Positions 40,416 to 50,648 of a stretch of 64,000 bases of DNA are shown here, piece by piece. Below the pieces are notes generated by a model. The model had not been told where the DNA came from and searched no databases. It was given only the letters and a program-made list of their open reading frames with translations. The position numbers and the translations under genes were made by a program. The DNA is from Brooklawnia sp032229645 (GTDB lineage Bacteria > Actinomycetota > Actinomycetes > Propionibacteriales > Propionibacteriaceae). Numbering within the stretch: position 1 is the first letter of the stretch; the number at the start of each line of letters is the position of its first letter. The stretch covers positions 930,001 through 994,000 of the forward strand of contig CAVRLB010000001.1 of assembly GCA_963722295.1 (NCBI GenBank), given 5' to 3'.

Positions 40416-43187
40416 CTATTGTGCTCGCCTGCTCTTGCGTGCCGCTGCTGCCGAGCTCTGGCGGTATCGGCTCGGGTAGGGCCTCTTCTGGCGATCGCGG
40501 TACGAGAATCCGCGGTAGGCAAAAATCGGCGATTGATCGGACGCAGCGGCCAGTACCGCGATCGACCAGGGCTCGACGGTGTAGCGGGATTCGATGACGT
40601 CACCATCGGCCGGCGGCCAGCAGTTGTCCTCCGACTCGGCCCAAGGAGCCGTGTCGATGAGACGATGCCATTTCAGGTCGCGGCGCGGAATCTCGGTGGA
40701 ATTCGGCACCTTGAAGACCGCCGGTGCGGGATACATATTGAGCATGACGAGGTAGTCGGTGCCACCGACGCCGGCGCCGTTGATCAGCACCGTCATCTGC
40801 CTATCGGTCAGCCCGGGCTCTGCGGAAAGGTTAGGCGTGTAATAGAGATAGCTGACATCCTCGGAATCCAGCTCCCCCGAACCCCAGGTCTTCTGGCGCA
40901 GCGTCGGGTCCAATGCCCGAAGCCGGGCGGTGAATCTCGCGAACCGGAACATCGGATTGACGTTTTCTGCGGAATCGCATTCACCCACGACGTCGAAATA
41001 CGCGGCCAATCCGGGATCGTTCGGATCGACCGGCAACCGGGTTGGGGTGTTGGACGCCAGCTGCGCCCAGTTGTTCCACATACCGATCGTATTCAGACTC
41101 CACGGGTTGTTGTTGCCGTTCTGAGTTCGGCCGTATTCGTCACCGCTCACCACCATCGGCACGCCGCGGGCGGTCATCAAGGTCACCCAGTTGTTGCGCC
41201 AACGGGTGCGCCGCAGTGCCTGATCACCGCCCGAATCCCAGGAGTTGTTCTGTGGCGTTCCGCCGTCCGAGGGTCCGAATGGGTACGGCTGATGATTGTT
41301 CGGCTCGTTGAAACTCACCAGGTCGAACATTGTGAAACCGTCATGAGCCGTCACGAAATTGATCGACTTCTGTGGACCGGCATTGTCGTTGAAATGCAGC
41401 CAATCCCCGTTGATGAGTTCGATGAACGCACGGGTATTGCCGTCGCCTTTCAGATAATGACGAACCGCATCCCGGAAGCGGCCGTTCCATTCGCCCCAGC
41501 CCGACGGGAAGTTCCCCACCTCGTATCCCCACAGATCCCAGGCCTCCGCAATGACCTCGATATCGCGATCATCGGCCAGTTCGACGACCTCGCGCAGCAG
41601 CGGATGGGCGTTGTAGAAGCGCCGCCGGCCACCCCAGTCTTCTTTGTCGGAGCGCGCAGGGAATCGTCCGAGCACCGTGGCGAGGTCGAAACGGAAGCCG
41701 TCGACGCCCATGATGTCGTGCCAGTAGATCAGCGAATTGATCACCAGATCGCACAGCGCACGGCTGGAAAAATTCGTCTGGTTGGACGATCCGGTGGCCC
41801 CGTCCACGATATATCCGTCGGCGGTCAGGTCATAGTAATTCGTCGTAGCGAAGCCTCCGAAGCTGACGAACGCCGCCGAATCGATGTCCTGATCCCAATT
41901 ACCGCCCTCGGCGGTGTGGTTGAAGACGACATCGAGGTAGACCTCGATGTCGTGCTCGTGAAACGCCCGGACCATCTCTTTGAACTCGCGCGTCGGCCCG
42001 CCCGGAGACTTGTCATGCGCATAGTCACGGTTGGGGGCGAAGAATCCGATCGTCTGATACCCCCAGAAATTGGTGGTGCCGTTGATCGCGCCGATCTGGT
42101 CCGTATCGGTCTCATGCACCGGAAGCAGCTCGAGGGTGGTGAAGCCCAGCCCCTTCAGATAAGGAGCCAGGTACGCCGCTCCCGCATAGGTACCCCGCAA
42201 CTCGTCCGGAATGTTGTGGACCTCGTCAAAGTGCTCCTCGTCGGCGAGCAGGTCGCCGAGCTTGGCAGCGGATGGGTGCATGGTGAGGTTCTTGAGGTGT
42301 CCTTCATAGATCGAAACGTCCTGGGCTGGACGATTCGGAGCCTCCCCCGTGCTGGTGGTATCGCAGATCACCACGCCCTTCGGGGCGAAACGCCCGGAAT
42401 CGACGCTGCGGCGGACCTTGCCGTGATAATCGCCGCCGCCGGTGACGAAGATGCTGCGATCGGCTCCCGCCTCGGCGATGCGTGGGCTGAGCGGCACATG
42501 GCTGATCTCGCGAGCGTATGGATCGAGCAGCAGCTTGTTGGGATTGAAGTGATTGCCGTCCGCGTCGCGATCGGAGCCGAAACCGGCGAGCGAACCCGGC
42601 TGCCATTGGGGTACGACCTCCCAGCTCGTGCCCCAGACGCGATAGCCGTACAGCTGGCCGGGCCCGACACCGATCAGCTGGCTACGCCAGATTCCGTCCT
42701 CCCCCTTCACCGCATCGAAGCGGTGACGGGCATCGACACCGATGTCCGCGTCGTAGAGCTCGATGACCACCCGGGTCGCCTTCGGCGCATAGACGGCGAA
42801 CGAGGTCATGTCCTTCTGCGTGTCGACAGTTGCGCCAAGTGGCCAGCCGCCGAGTTCCCACATGTCTGGGGCAAAGGCGGTCACGGAGTCGTCGTCCGGA
42901 GCCGGCGGGACGTAGTCGTCCGGCTGGCCGATAAGCTCCGGCGCGGCCGTGGGACCGTCTTGCTGCGCGTCCGGTTCAGCAGCTTGGTCGCTTTGCTGCG
43001 GATCAGCGTCATCTTGGTGCGAGTCGTCGTCAACGGAGTCTTGGGGCTCACGATCGCCGTCGCTGACCAGCTCCGGAGACTCGACAAGGTTCTGATCGGA
43101 AGATGCGGAGACATCCTGGTCTGCAGAGCCAGCGCCCTGCGGCTCGTTCTCGGCAGGACTTGTCTGCTCGGCCCCTGTTGTGGTCAT
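40416..43187 (-). CDS. glgX: Glycogen debranching enzyme GlgX-type (GH13) with charged terminal extensions
   Basis: This 923-aa protein has a CBM48-like domain (about residues 110-220) and a GH13 isoamylase-type barrel with DVVFNHT, the nucleophile in GFRFDLATV, the acid in AEAWD and FVTAHDG. It would cleave alpha-1,6 branches of glycogen. GlgX orthologs are around 700 aa; the excess is an acidic, Gln/Asp/Glu-rich disordered N-terminus of about 100 residues and a basic C-terminal tail of about 30 (RDRQKRPYPSRYRQSS and on). The ATG at 43187 is the only good start. No other glycogen genes are adjacent. Confidence 0.9.
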   Translation of the reverse strand: MTTTGAEQTSPAENEPQGAGSADQDVSASSDQNLVESPELVSDGDREPQDSVDDDSHQDDADPQQSDQAAEPDAQQDGPTAAPELIGQPDDYVPPAPDDDSVTAFAPDMWELGGWPLGATVDTQKDMTSFAVYAPKATRVVIELYDADIGVDARHRFDAVKGEDGIWRSQLIGVGPGQLYGYRVWGTSWEVVPQWQPGSLAGFGSDRDADGNHFNPNKLLLDPYAREISHVPLSPRIAEAGADRSIFVTGGGDYHGKVRRSVDSGRFAPKGVVICDTTSTGEAPNRPAQDVSIYEGHLKNLTMHPSAAKLGDLLADEEHFDEVHNIPDELRGTYAGAAYLAPYLKGLGFTTLELLPVHETDTDQIGAINGTTNFWGYQTIGFFAPNRDYAHDKSPGGPTREFKEMVRAFHEHDIEVYLDVVFNHTAEGGNWDQDIDSAAFVSFGGFATTNYYDLTADGYIVDGATGSSNQTNFSSRALCDLVINSLIYWHDIMGVDGFRFDLATVLGRFPARSDKEDWGGRRRFYNAHPLLREVVELADDRDIEVIAEAWDLWGYEVGNFPSGWGEWNGRFRDAVRHYLKGDGNTRAFIELINGDWLHFNDNAGPQKSINFVTAHDGFTMFDLVSFNEPNNHQPYPFGPSDGGTPQNNSWDSGGDQALRRTRWRNNWVTLMTARGVPMVVSGDEYGRTQNGNNNPWSLNTIGMWNNWAQLASNTPTRLPVDPNDPGLAAYFDVVGECDSAENVNPMFRFARFTARLRALDPTLRQKTWGSGELDSEDVSYLYYTPNLSAEPGLTDRQMTVLINGAGVGGTDYLVMLNMYPAPAVFKVPNSTEIPRRDLKWHRLIDTAPWAESEDNCWPPADGDVIESRYTVEPWSIAVLAAASDQSPIFAYRGFSYRDRQKRPYPSRYRQSSAAAARKSRRAQ

Positions 43188-43234
43188 AGATGCGACGATA
43201 ACGTAACTGGCTTTACTCAGTCTCTTTTCGACGC

Positions 43235-44095
43235 TCAGCCGATCTCTCCCAGGTGGTCCTGCGTGACGAAGTCGATCAGTTTCTCGACCTCCCTGGTGAA
43301 ATCGGGATCCAGATCACGGAAGGTGCGTACCGCACCCAGCATCGACTGCCAGGCGCGCGCAATGTCTGCCTGATCGGAATGCGGAAGGCCTAGTGAGGCT
43401 AGTGTTCCCTGCTTGAAGTCGACATCGCGCGGCACCTCGGGCCAGGCCTTCACGCCGATGACCTCCGGCCTGATGGCCTGCCAGATATCGATGAAACGAT
43501 GCCCGGTGATCTGGACGACGTCGCCGTATCCACCGCGTGCAACCTGTTGGGCAATCCGCGTCTCCTTGCTACCGCTGACCAGGTGATCCACAAGCACTCC
43601 GAGCCGCCGCCCGGGCTCGGGTCGGAACTGAGCCACGATCGCGACCAGGTCGTCGATACCCCCCAGGTATTCGACGACCACCCCGACATGACGCAGATCG
43701 CCGCCCCAAATCTTCTCCACCAGCTCCGCGTCATGGCGGCCCTCGACATAGATACGACTTGGCAGGGCCACCTTGGCAGGTCCATCGGGCACCGCCCGCG
43801 CGCCGGAGGCGGTATAACGCTTGGTTGATCCGGTGCGCGGCGGAATGCGCAGCGCCACCGGCATGCCGTCCAGCCAGAAGCCGGGACCCACTGGGAAGCT
43901 GCGCCGTTTGCCCTTGCGATCCTCCAGCACGACCAGGCCGTTCTCCCAGCCCATGATCTCCCCCACGAAACCGGACGCCGGGTCCTCCACAACCATGCCC
44001 AACTGCATCGGCACGTCCTTTGTCTGCGGACGCCGGTTGCGGGCGGCCTTCGGGTCGAGCACGTCACGGCCATAGCGATCATTGGAGACTCCCAC
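43235..44095 (-). CDS. DUF3097 protein, Toprim-like
   Basis: This 286-aa actinobacterial protein of unknown function lies directly downstream of hemW, a conserved arrangement. The N-terminal 80 residues look like a small beta domain. The centre reads SRIYVEGRHDAELVEKIWGGDLR and later LGVLVDHLVSGSKE, which resembles the Glu and Asp-x-Asp/His motifs of a Toprim fold found in nucleases and topoisomerases. The GTG at 44095 is chosen because TACTAC/TACCCT -10 sequences lie 7-10 bases upstream; the frame extends further but without a start signal. Function not assigned. Confidence 0.8.
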   Translation of the reverse strand: MGVSNDRYGRDVLDPKAARNRRPQTKDVPMQLGMVVEDPASGFVGEIMGWENGLVVLEDRKGKRRSFPVGPGFWLDGMPVALRIPPRTGSTKRYTASGARAVPDGPAKVALPSRIYVEGRHDAELVEKIWGGDLRHVGVVVEYLGGIDDLVAIVAQFRPEPGRRLGVLVDHLVSGSKETRIAQQVARGGYGDVVQITGHRFIDIWQAIRPEVIGVKAWPEVPRDVDFKQGTLASLGLPHSDQADIARAWQSMLGAVRTFRDLDPDFTREVEKLIDFVTQDHLGEIG

Positions 44096-44167
44096 CTGCC
44101 GAAGGGTAGTAGCCCGCTGCCGTTGGTGGGTCCAGGACGCGCTGGGCGTCGGTGAGTAAACCGGCAC

Positions 44168-44249
44168 AACGCGCCTGAGTGCTCCCCAGATGGGCTGCGC
44201 ACGCCAAATCAGTGCCGGCGCAGGCATCTGGGGAGCACTGAAGCGCGTT
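44168..44249. repeat. Long two-part hairpin between DUF3097 and hemW
   Basis: AACGCGC (44168-44174) pairs with GCGCGTT (44243-44249), and AGTGCTCCCCAGATG (44178-44192) pairs perfectly with 44225-44239, with a symmetric 3-base internal loop and a 32-base terminal loop. It may terminate hemW transcription, but the large loop is also typical of dispersed palindromic elements. Confidence 0.75.
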
Positions 44250-44255
44250 AGGGCC

Positions 44256-45467
44256 CTAATCCAATAGATCGCGGATCACACCATCGGCCAGCAACCGGCC
44301 ATCCAGCGTCAACCGCACCCAATCGGGGTCTATCTCGATCAGGCCCCGCTCGGCCAGCCCCGACAAGCGTTGTTGCTCGGTCGCGGTCAAGACCTCGACC
44401 GGCAGTCCGTCGGAGAGCCGCAACTCGAGCAGCACCCGCTCGACGCGGCGGGTCTCGGCATCTAGTACCTCCCGCGCCTGGGCCGCACTGTTGCCAGCCG
44501 CCAGCGCCGCCGCATAGCGCCCGGGGTGCCGAAGATTCCACCAGCGGACGCCGCCGACATGCGAGTGCGCGCCCGGCCCGATGCCCCACCAATTCGCGCC
44601 CGTCCAGTAAGCCATGTTGTGCCGGGCCCTGTGCCCGCTATCGCGCGCCCAATTGCTCACCTCGTAGTTCTGGAAGCCAGCAGCGGCGAGTGTGGCCTCT
44701 GCCATCAGGTAATCGTCAGCCTCTTCATCGTCATCGACAGGCCGGATCTGACCGTGGGCGACCTTGCGAGCCATCGCCGTGCCCGGTTCGATCACCAAAG
44801 CGTAGGCAGACACGTGGTCGGGGTGCACCGAGCACACCGCATCCAAGCTGGTCTGCCAGTCTTCAGTGCGCTCCCCCGGTGTGCCATAGATCAGGTCGAG
44901 GCTGATCTGACCGAATCCTGCTCGCCGGGCCATCGCAACGAGTTCGAGGGCGCGACCGGGCGTGTGCACCCGGTCGAGTGTCGCAAGCACGTGCGGCACA
45001 GCTGACTGCATACCGAGGCTCAGCCTGTTGATGCCGCCGGCAATCAGGCTGTCCAGTTCGGCAGGGCCGATTGTTTCGGGATTCGCCTCGGTGGTCACTT
45101 CTGCGTCTGGTTGAAGCCCGAAGCGATCGGAGATATGAGCCAGCACACCGGTCAACTGAGATGGCCTCAATAGTGTCGGCGTACCGCCACCGAAGAAGAC
45201 GGTCTCTACGGCGGGCGCTTGATCACCCAGCACCCGGGCCGCCATATCGATCTCGGAGTGCACCGCCCGAAGCCAAGCGTCCGGGCCGGCGTCGGCGCCC
45301 AGCTGGTCGGCGGTGTAGGTATTGAAGTCGCAGTAGCCACAGCGCACCCGACAGAACGGCACGTGCACGTAAAAGCTCAGCGGACGAACCGGCAGCGAAG
45401 CGAGCGCAGACGCCGGAAGCGACCCATCGGTGGGTGCGGGTTCTCCAGGCGGCGGCGCAGAGGGCAT
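44256..45467 (-). CDS. hemW: Radical SAM heme chaperone HemW
   Basis: HemW (403 aa) is a radical SAM protein that binds and delivers heme; it was long annotated as oxygen-independent coproporphyrinogen oxidase. The 4Fe-4S motif CRVRCGYC (Cys39, 43, 46) and FFGGGTPTLL are present, with the C-terminal HemN domain. The order lepA-hemW is conserved in actinobacteria; here a cupin and methyltransferase pair lies between them on the opposite strand. It is divergent from the cupin gene, sharing a 90-bp region with an iron-box-like site. Confidence 0.95.
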   Translation of the reverse strand: MPSAPPPGEPAPTDGSLPASALASLPVRPLSFYVHVPFCRVRCGYCDFNTYTADQLGADAGPDAWLRAVHSEIDMAARVLGDQAPAVETVFFGGGTPTLLRPSQLTGVLAHISDRFGLQPDAEVTTEANPETIGPAELDSLIAGGINRLSLGMQSAVPHVLATLDRVHTPGRALELVAMARRAGFGQISLDLIYGTPGERTEDWQTSLDAVCSVHPDHVSAYALVIEPGTAMARKVAHGQIRPVDDDEEADDYLMAEATLAAAGFQNYEVSNWARDSGHRARHNMAYWTGANWWGIGPGAHSHVGGVRWWNLRHPGRYAAALAAGNSAAQAREVLDAETRRVERVLLELRLSDGLPVEVLTATEQQRLSGLAERGLIEIDPDWVRLTLDGRLLADGVIRDLLD

Positions 45468-45520
45468 ACAGCGAACTATGCCACCGACCCGAAGGGGTTT
45501 CGTGCGCCAGCGATCCCCGA

Positions 45521-45553
45521 CCTAACCATTAAACATTGGTTAGGGTAACCTAC
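45521..45553. promoter_or_regulatory. Iron-box-like (DtxR/IdeR) operator before the cupin gene
   Basis: ATTGGTTAGGGTAACCTAC (45535-45553) matches the DtxR/IdeR consensus TTAGGTTAGSCTAACCTAA at about 15 of 19 positions and covers the presumed -10 TAACCT (45546-45551), six bases before the cupin ATG. An overlapping perfect inverted repeat, CCTAACCA-N8-TGGTTAGG (45521-45544), could hold a second dimer. Iron-loaded regulator binding would block this promoter. Confidence 0.65.
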
Positions 45554-45557
45554 TCTC

Positions 45558-45902
45558 ATGAGCGAAACTTCAATCACCGAATCAGCCGTCGTCCTCGGCA
45601 TCAACGCCGACCTTCCGGTCGTCCGCGAGTCGACCACATCACGGGTCATCTTGAACAACCCGCTGATCCGAGTTGTCGACTTCACATTCGACACGGGTCA
45701 GCTGCTCACCGAGCACGCTTCTCCGCGGGCTGTGGTGGTGACGTTGCTGGACGGCGAGATGGACTTCGAAGTGAATGGCGAGTCGCACCTCCTGCATCCC
45801 GGCGACATGGTCTATCTGGCCCCAGATGCGCGCCACGCTCTGACCGCGGTCACTCCTTGCCGGCTGCAACTCGTGATGGTCGATGCCAAGGCACAACTCT
45901 GA
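45558..45902 (+). CDS. Cupin-domain protein
   Basis: This 114-aa protein is a single cupin barrel: a first motif around LLTEHASPRAVVVTLLDGEMDFEV and a second, HPGDMVYLAPDARHAL. Histidines that could bind a metal are partly kept. It has no signal peptide. The start follows an iron-box-like operator and a -10 sequence with no room for a ribosome site, so the mRNA is likely leaderless. A methyltransferase gene follows 28 bases later in the same operon. Function unknown; iron-responsive expression is inferred. Confidence 0.82.
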   Translation: MSETSITESAVVLGINADLPVVRESTTSRVILNNPLIRVVDFTFDTGQLLTEHASPRAVVVTLLDGEMDFEVNGESHLLHPGDMVYLAPDARHALTAVTPCRLQLVMVDAKAQL

Positions 45903-45930
45903 CAACAGCTTCAAAAGAAGGGACGATCCT

Positions 45931-46770
45931 ATGACCGAAACCGACTACTCAGACAATGCCGGAGGCCCCACGACATCCGAAGAGCATCGGGCCGCCGGCC
46001 ACTGGCTGCTGGCGAAGATGGGCAAGCGGGTGCTACGTCCGGGCGGTATCGAATTGACCCGCCGGCTACTGGGGGCGCTCGGCATCGGTACGGGCGACCG
46101 GGTTGTTGAGCTCGGTCCCGGCATCGGACGCACCGCCCAGTTGGTGCTGGACGGTAGCTATGCCAGATACATCGGCGTCGACCCGAATGCGGACGCCAGA
46201 CAGCAGATCGCCAAGGTGCTGACGGGCCACCACGATGCCGCAGTGGAAGAAGGCGATGCCCGCGCCAACGGGCTGCCCGACGGCTGCGCCGATGTGGTGA
46301 TCTCCGAAGCCATGCTCACCATGCAATCGGCCGCTGACAAGTCGAAGATCGCTCACGAGGTCTTTCGCACGCTCACTCCCGGTGGACGCTGGGGTATGCA
46401 CGAGCTCTCTTTGAAGCCGGACGATGTCGATCAGTCCGTGGTCGATCAGGTTTCCAAGGCATTGTCGCGCACTATCAAGGTAGGTGCTCGTCCACTCACC
46501 ACCAAGGCCTGGACCCAGCTGGTCACCGAAGCCGGCTTCGAGGTCGAATGGACCGGTCACAACCCGATGAAACTGGTCGACCCGACCAGGATCATTGCCG
46601 ACGAGGGGCTGCGCGGGGCGTTGCGGTTCTTCAACAACGTGCGCCGCAATCCTCAGGCAAGACAGCGCATCATGGCGATGCGCAAGGTCTTCCACGCCAA
46701 CCGGGACCACCTGGAAGCGGTAGCACTGGTGGCGCGAAAGCCCGTCTCCACCGAAGCGGCGCCGGCTTAG
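45931..46770 (+). CDS. Class I SAM-dependent methyltransferase
   Basis: This 279-aa protein has the Rossmann SAM motif VVELGPGIGRTAQLVL (about residues 55-70), then GVDPNADA, EEGDARANGLPDGCADVVISE and the post-motif LTPGGRWGMHEL, typical of UbiE/Methyltransf_11-type small-molecule methyltransferases. AAGGGA precedes the ATG at 45931. It is coupled with the cupin gene and so probably under the same iron-responsive promoter. The substrate is unknown. Confidence 0.85.
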   Translation: MTETDYSDNAGGPTTSEEHRAAGHWLLAKMGKRVLRPGGIELTRRLLGALGIGTGDRVVELGPGIGRTAQLVLDGSYARYIGVDPNADARQQIAKVLTGHHDAAVEEGDARANGLPDGCADVVISEAMLTMQSAADKSKIAHEVFRTLTPGGRWGMHELSLKPDDVDQSVVDQVSKALSRTIKVGARPLTTKAWTQLVTEAGFEVEWTGHNPMKLVDPTRIIADEGLRGALRFFNNVRRNPQARQRIMAMRKVFHANRDHLEAVALVARKPVSTEAAPA

Positions 46771-46796
46771 ACCAGTCCGAAGCTGGAGTGAATGCG

Positions 46797-46833
46797 GGTC
46801 GGGGCGGGCCCGTGATCTGAGGAATCCCCGACC
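46797..46833. terminator. Stem-loop between the methyltransferase and lepA
   Basis: GGTCGGGG (46797-46804) pairs with CCCCGACC (46826-46833) in the gap between the two convergent genes. No U-tract is visible; it could act as a shared terminator. Confidence 0.4.
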
Positions 46834-46852
46834 TCGAATCGCTGCGGGCCCG

Positions 46853-48691
<1,839 letters not shown>

Positions 48692-48841
48692 TCACTTTCC
48701 AGTCATGCTTGTCGGGAGCTATGGGCGCGATCGGCGCCGCCGCCCATCCTCCCACGCCCGAGGCCCTGTCCCAACTCCCCGGCCGCGTGCACAGATTCGA
48801 GGCACGAGCGCCGCTCAGAAGGGTTCGGACACTTCGGCCGA

Positions 48842-49504
48842 CTATCCGCGGGATCTCTTGAACCCCTGGACGCTCAGCACTCCCCCGATGCCGACCAGGC
48901 CGCCGCCCACGATACGGGCCAACAGCCCGACCAGCCACCAGCCGTACGCGTTCAGCAGCATCCCCCGGATCGCATTGCCCATGAAGAAGTTCTCCGAACG
49001 CAACTGATGAAGCCGGCTGATCTTGCTGGCCAGATCGTATTCGGTCTCGGGATCTTGGATTTCCATCCTGGCCAGACCTGCGATCTCACCTGGCCCCATC
49101 TCGGGATGGTTGGCTTTGAGCTCGGCTTTCAGTTGATCGTTGAGTTCGGACGCCAGATCGCCGACGCCCGCGTAGGTGGCGCGGTCCTCGGGGACGCCGG
49201 CCCGCTCGGCCGCGACCTTCATATGTGCCAGTACATAGTTGTCGGCGTAGATCCGGGCCTGCGGCCCGTTGCTGAGGGTCTCTCCGGCGTGCGCGCTCAG
49301 CCGCTCTGCGTCGTCCGGTGCGATCAGACCGATCTTCAGTTCGCGAGCGATCACCTGGGGTCCGGGCATCGTGATGTCCTCGGAACCCAGCTGGTCGGCG
49401 ACAAAACGGTGAGCGAACGAACCGCCGATCAACGCGCCGACCCCGACCACCGGCAGCACTACCCCGAATACCCGGGACAGTGCCTTGTATACGGAATCTG
49501 TCAT
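48842..49504 (-). CDS. Membrane protein of unknown function, paralog of the upstream gene
   Basis: This 220-aa protein has an N-terminal membrane helix (about residues 8-28, starting TDSVYKALSRVFGVVLPV), a mostly helical external region of about 140 residues, and a C-terminal helix after the block RGMLLNAYGWWLVG. It shares this layout and blocks such as ALIGG.FAH, ITMP and NGPQA with the neighbouring gene at 49616-50323, so the two arose by tandem duplication. GGGGAG precedes the ATG at 49504. I do not recognise a function. Confidence 0.75.
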   Translation of the reverse strand: MTDSVYKALSRVFGVVLPVVGVGALIGGSFAHRFVADQLGSEDITMPGPQVIARELKIGLIAPDDAERLSAHAGETLSNGPQARIYADNYVLAHMKVAAERAGVPEDRATYAGVGDLASELNDQLKAELKANHPEMGPGEIAGLARMEIQDPETEYDLASKISRLHQLRSENFFMGNAIRGMLLNAYGWWLVGLLARIVGGGLVGIGGVLSVQGFKRSRG

Positions 49505-49552
49505 GGCTCCCCACATCGACGAAAGGCCGCTTCTCGCATTCTAGAGGTACGA

Positions 49553-49586
49553 CGAAGGGGACGAGCCGACGGGCTCGCCCCCTTCG
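49553..49586 (-). terminator. Hairpin between the two paralogous membrane-protein genes
   Basis: CGAAGGGGACGAGCC, a 3-base loop and GGGCTCGCCCCCTTCG form a long stem with a small internal bulge just past the stop of the upstream paralog. It suggests that the two genes are separate transcripts. Confidence 0.55.
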
Positions 49587-49615
49587 ATGCACCTTTTCGG
49601 CGCGTGATTCGTCGA

Positions 49616-50323
49616 TCAGGCGCCGGCGGCAGCTGATCCGACCCCGGCCTGTGTGTTCTTATCCTTCAGGACGAAGCCCAGGGCGAACAGCGCGACGCCG
49701 CCAACCAGCAATACCCAGCCGGCAATCTGCGCAATGGTGCCGACCAGCCACCAGCCGTACGCGTTCAGCAGCATTCCGCGCAGGGTATTGCCATCGAGGA
49801 AGGTGTCCATCCGCAAGGCCTGCAGCGTGGCGGCCTGCTTGGCGTTCTCGTAGCTGGTGTCGGGGTTGGCGATCTCGGCGGCGGCCTTCGCCGCGATCTG
49901 CGCGTCAGTGGCACCCGCATTCTCGGGCAGAGCCTTCAACTCTGCCTTCAGATCGTTGGTGTACTTCGTTACCAGGCTACCTATGGCGCTGTAGTTGGCC
50001 TGGTCGTCGGGCACGTTGGCAGCCTTCGCCGCCGCAGCCATGTGGGCATGAATGTAGTGATTGGCAAATGCCTCGGCCTGCGGACCCGTGGTCATCTCTT
50101 GCCCGGAGTACGGGCGCAAAGCCGAAGCATCGTCGTCGGTGAGGCGTCCGGCCTGCACCTGAGCATCGAGGCTCTCGTTGGTCGGCATGGTGATCGCCTG
50201 GTCTGCCAGTTGCTCGCTCACGTAGCCGTGTGCGAAGTTCCCGCCGATCAGCGCTGCTACGCCGAGGATCAGGAGCAGCGCCCCAACGATTTTCGAGAGG
50301 GTTTTATAAACTTGAGTCGCCAT
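49616..50323 (-). CDS. Membrane protein of unknown function, paralog of the downstream gene
   Basis: This 235-aa protein has an N-terminal helix (about residues 10-30), a helical external region rich in Ala, and a C-terminal helix after RGMLLNAYGWWLVG, ending in a short Lys/Asp/Ala tail. It resembles its neighbour at 48842-49504 across the whole length. The upstream gap to rpsT is AT-rich and contains a palindrome. No catalytic motif was seen; function unknown. Confidence 0.75.
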   Translation of the reverse strand: MATQVYKTLSKIVGALLLILGVAALIGGNFAHGYVSEQLADQAITMPTNESLDAQVQAGRLTDDDASALRPYSGQEMTTGPQAEAFANHYIHAHMAAAAKAANVPDDQANYSAIGSLVTKYTNDLKAELKALPENAGATDAQIAAKAAAEIANPDTSYENAKQAATLQALRMDTFLDGNTLRGMLLNAYGWWLVGTIAQIAGWVLLVGGVALFALGFVLKDKNTQAGVGSAAAGA

Positions 50324-50648
50324 CGCTGGTTCCTTTGTCTCAAGATGCGGCTTGTCCGTCAGGCGAGCCGGCCCTGGCGGCCTCGCGAGGACCGGAATTC
50401 ATGACGAACAAATTTGTTTGATTCTCAATAGTTGGATTCTAAATGGTTGAACTCGCACAGACTTGTTCATCACACGGTATTCGGTCGCGCGTTTCACTAC
50501 GCGCTGAACCCGGTCAGATTGAATGCCACGTCGACGGGTTTGAGTCCCACAGGCCGACTGTGGTAGCGTGACCAGTCGCGCGTTCAACCAGGCTTCAGCC
50601 CGATCTCGCGCCACCCAGTTAAACCAACGACTCAAAGAGGCTCACCAA
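50324..50648. other. 325-bp intergenic region with promoters of rpsT and the membrane-protein gene
   Basis: The left part (50400-50470) is AT-rich compared with the surroundings and holds a perfect 12-bp palindrome AACAAATTTGTT (50407-50418), a possible operator for the minus-strand membrane-protein gene. The right part has TTGAGT (50540-50545), an 18-base spacer and TAGCGT (50564-50569), a plausible rpsT promoter. No gene was seen. Confidence 0.5.

Noticed and set aside
40419..43373. A 984-codon open frame on the plus strand opposite glgX
   Set aside because: It mirrors the codon pattern of a clear GH13 gene in GC-rich DNA and encodes no recognisable domain.
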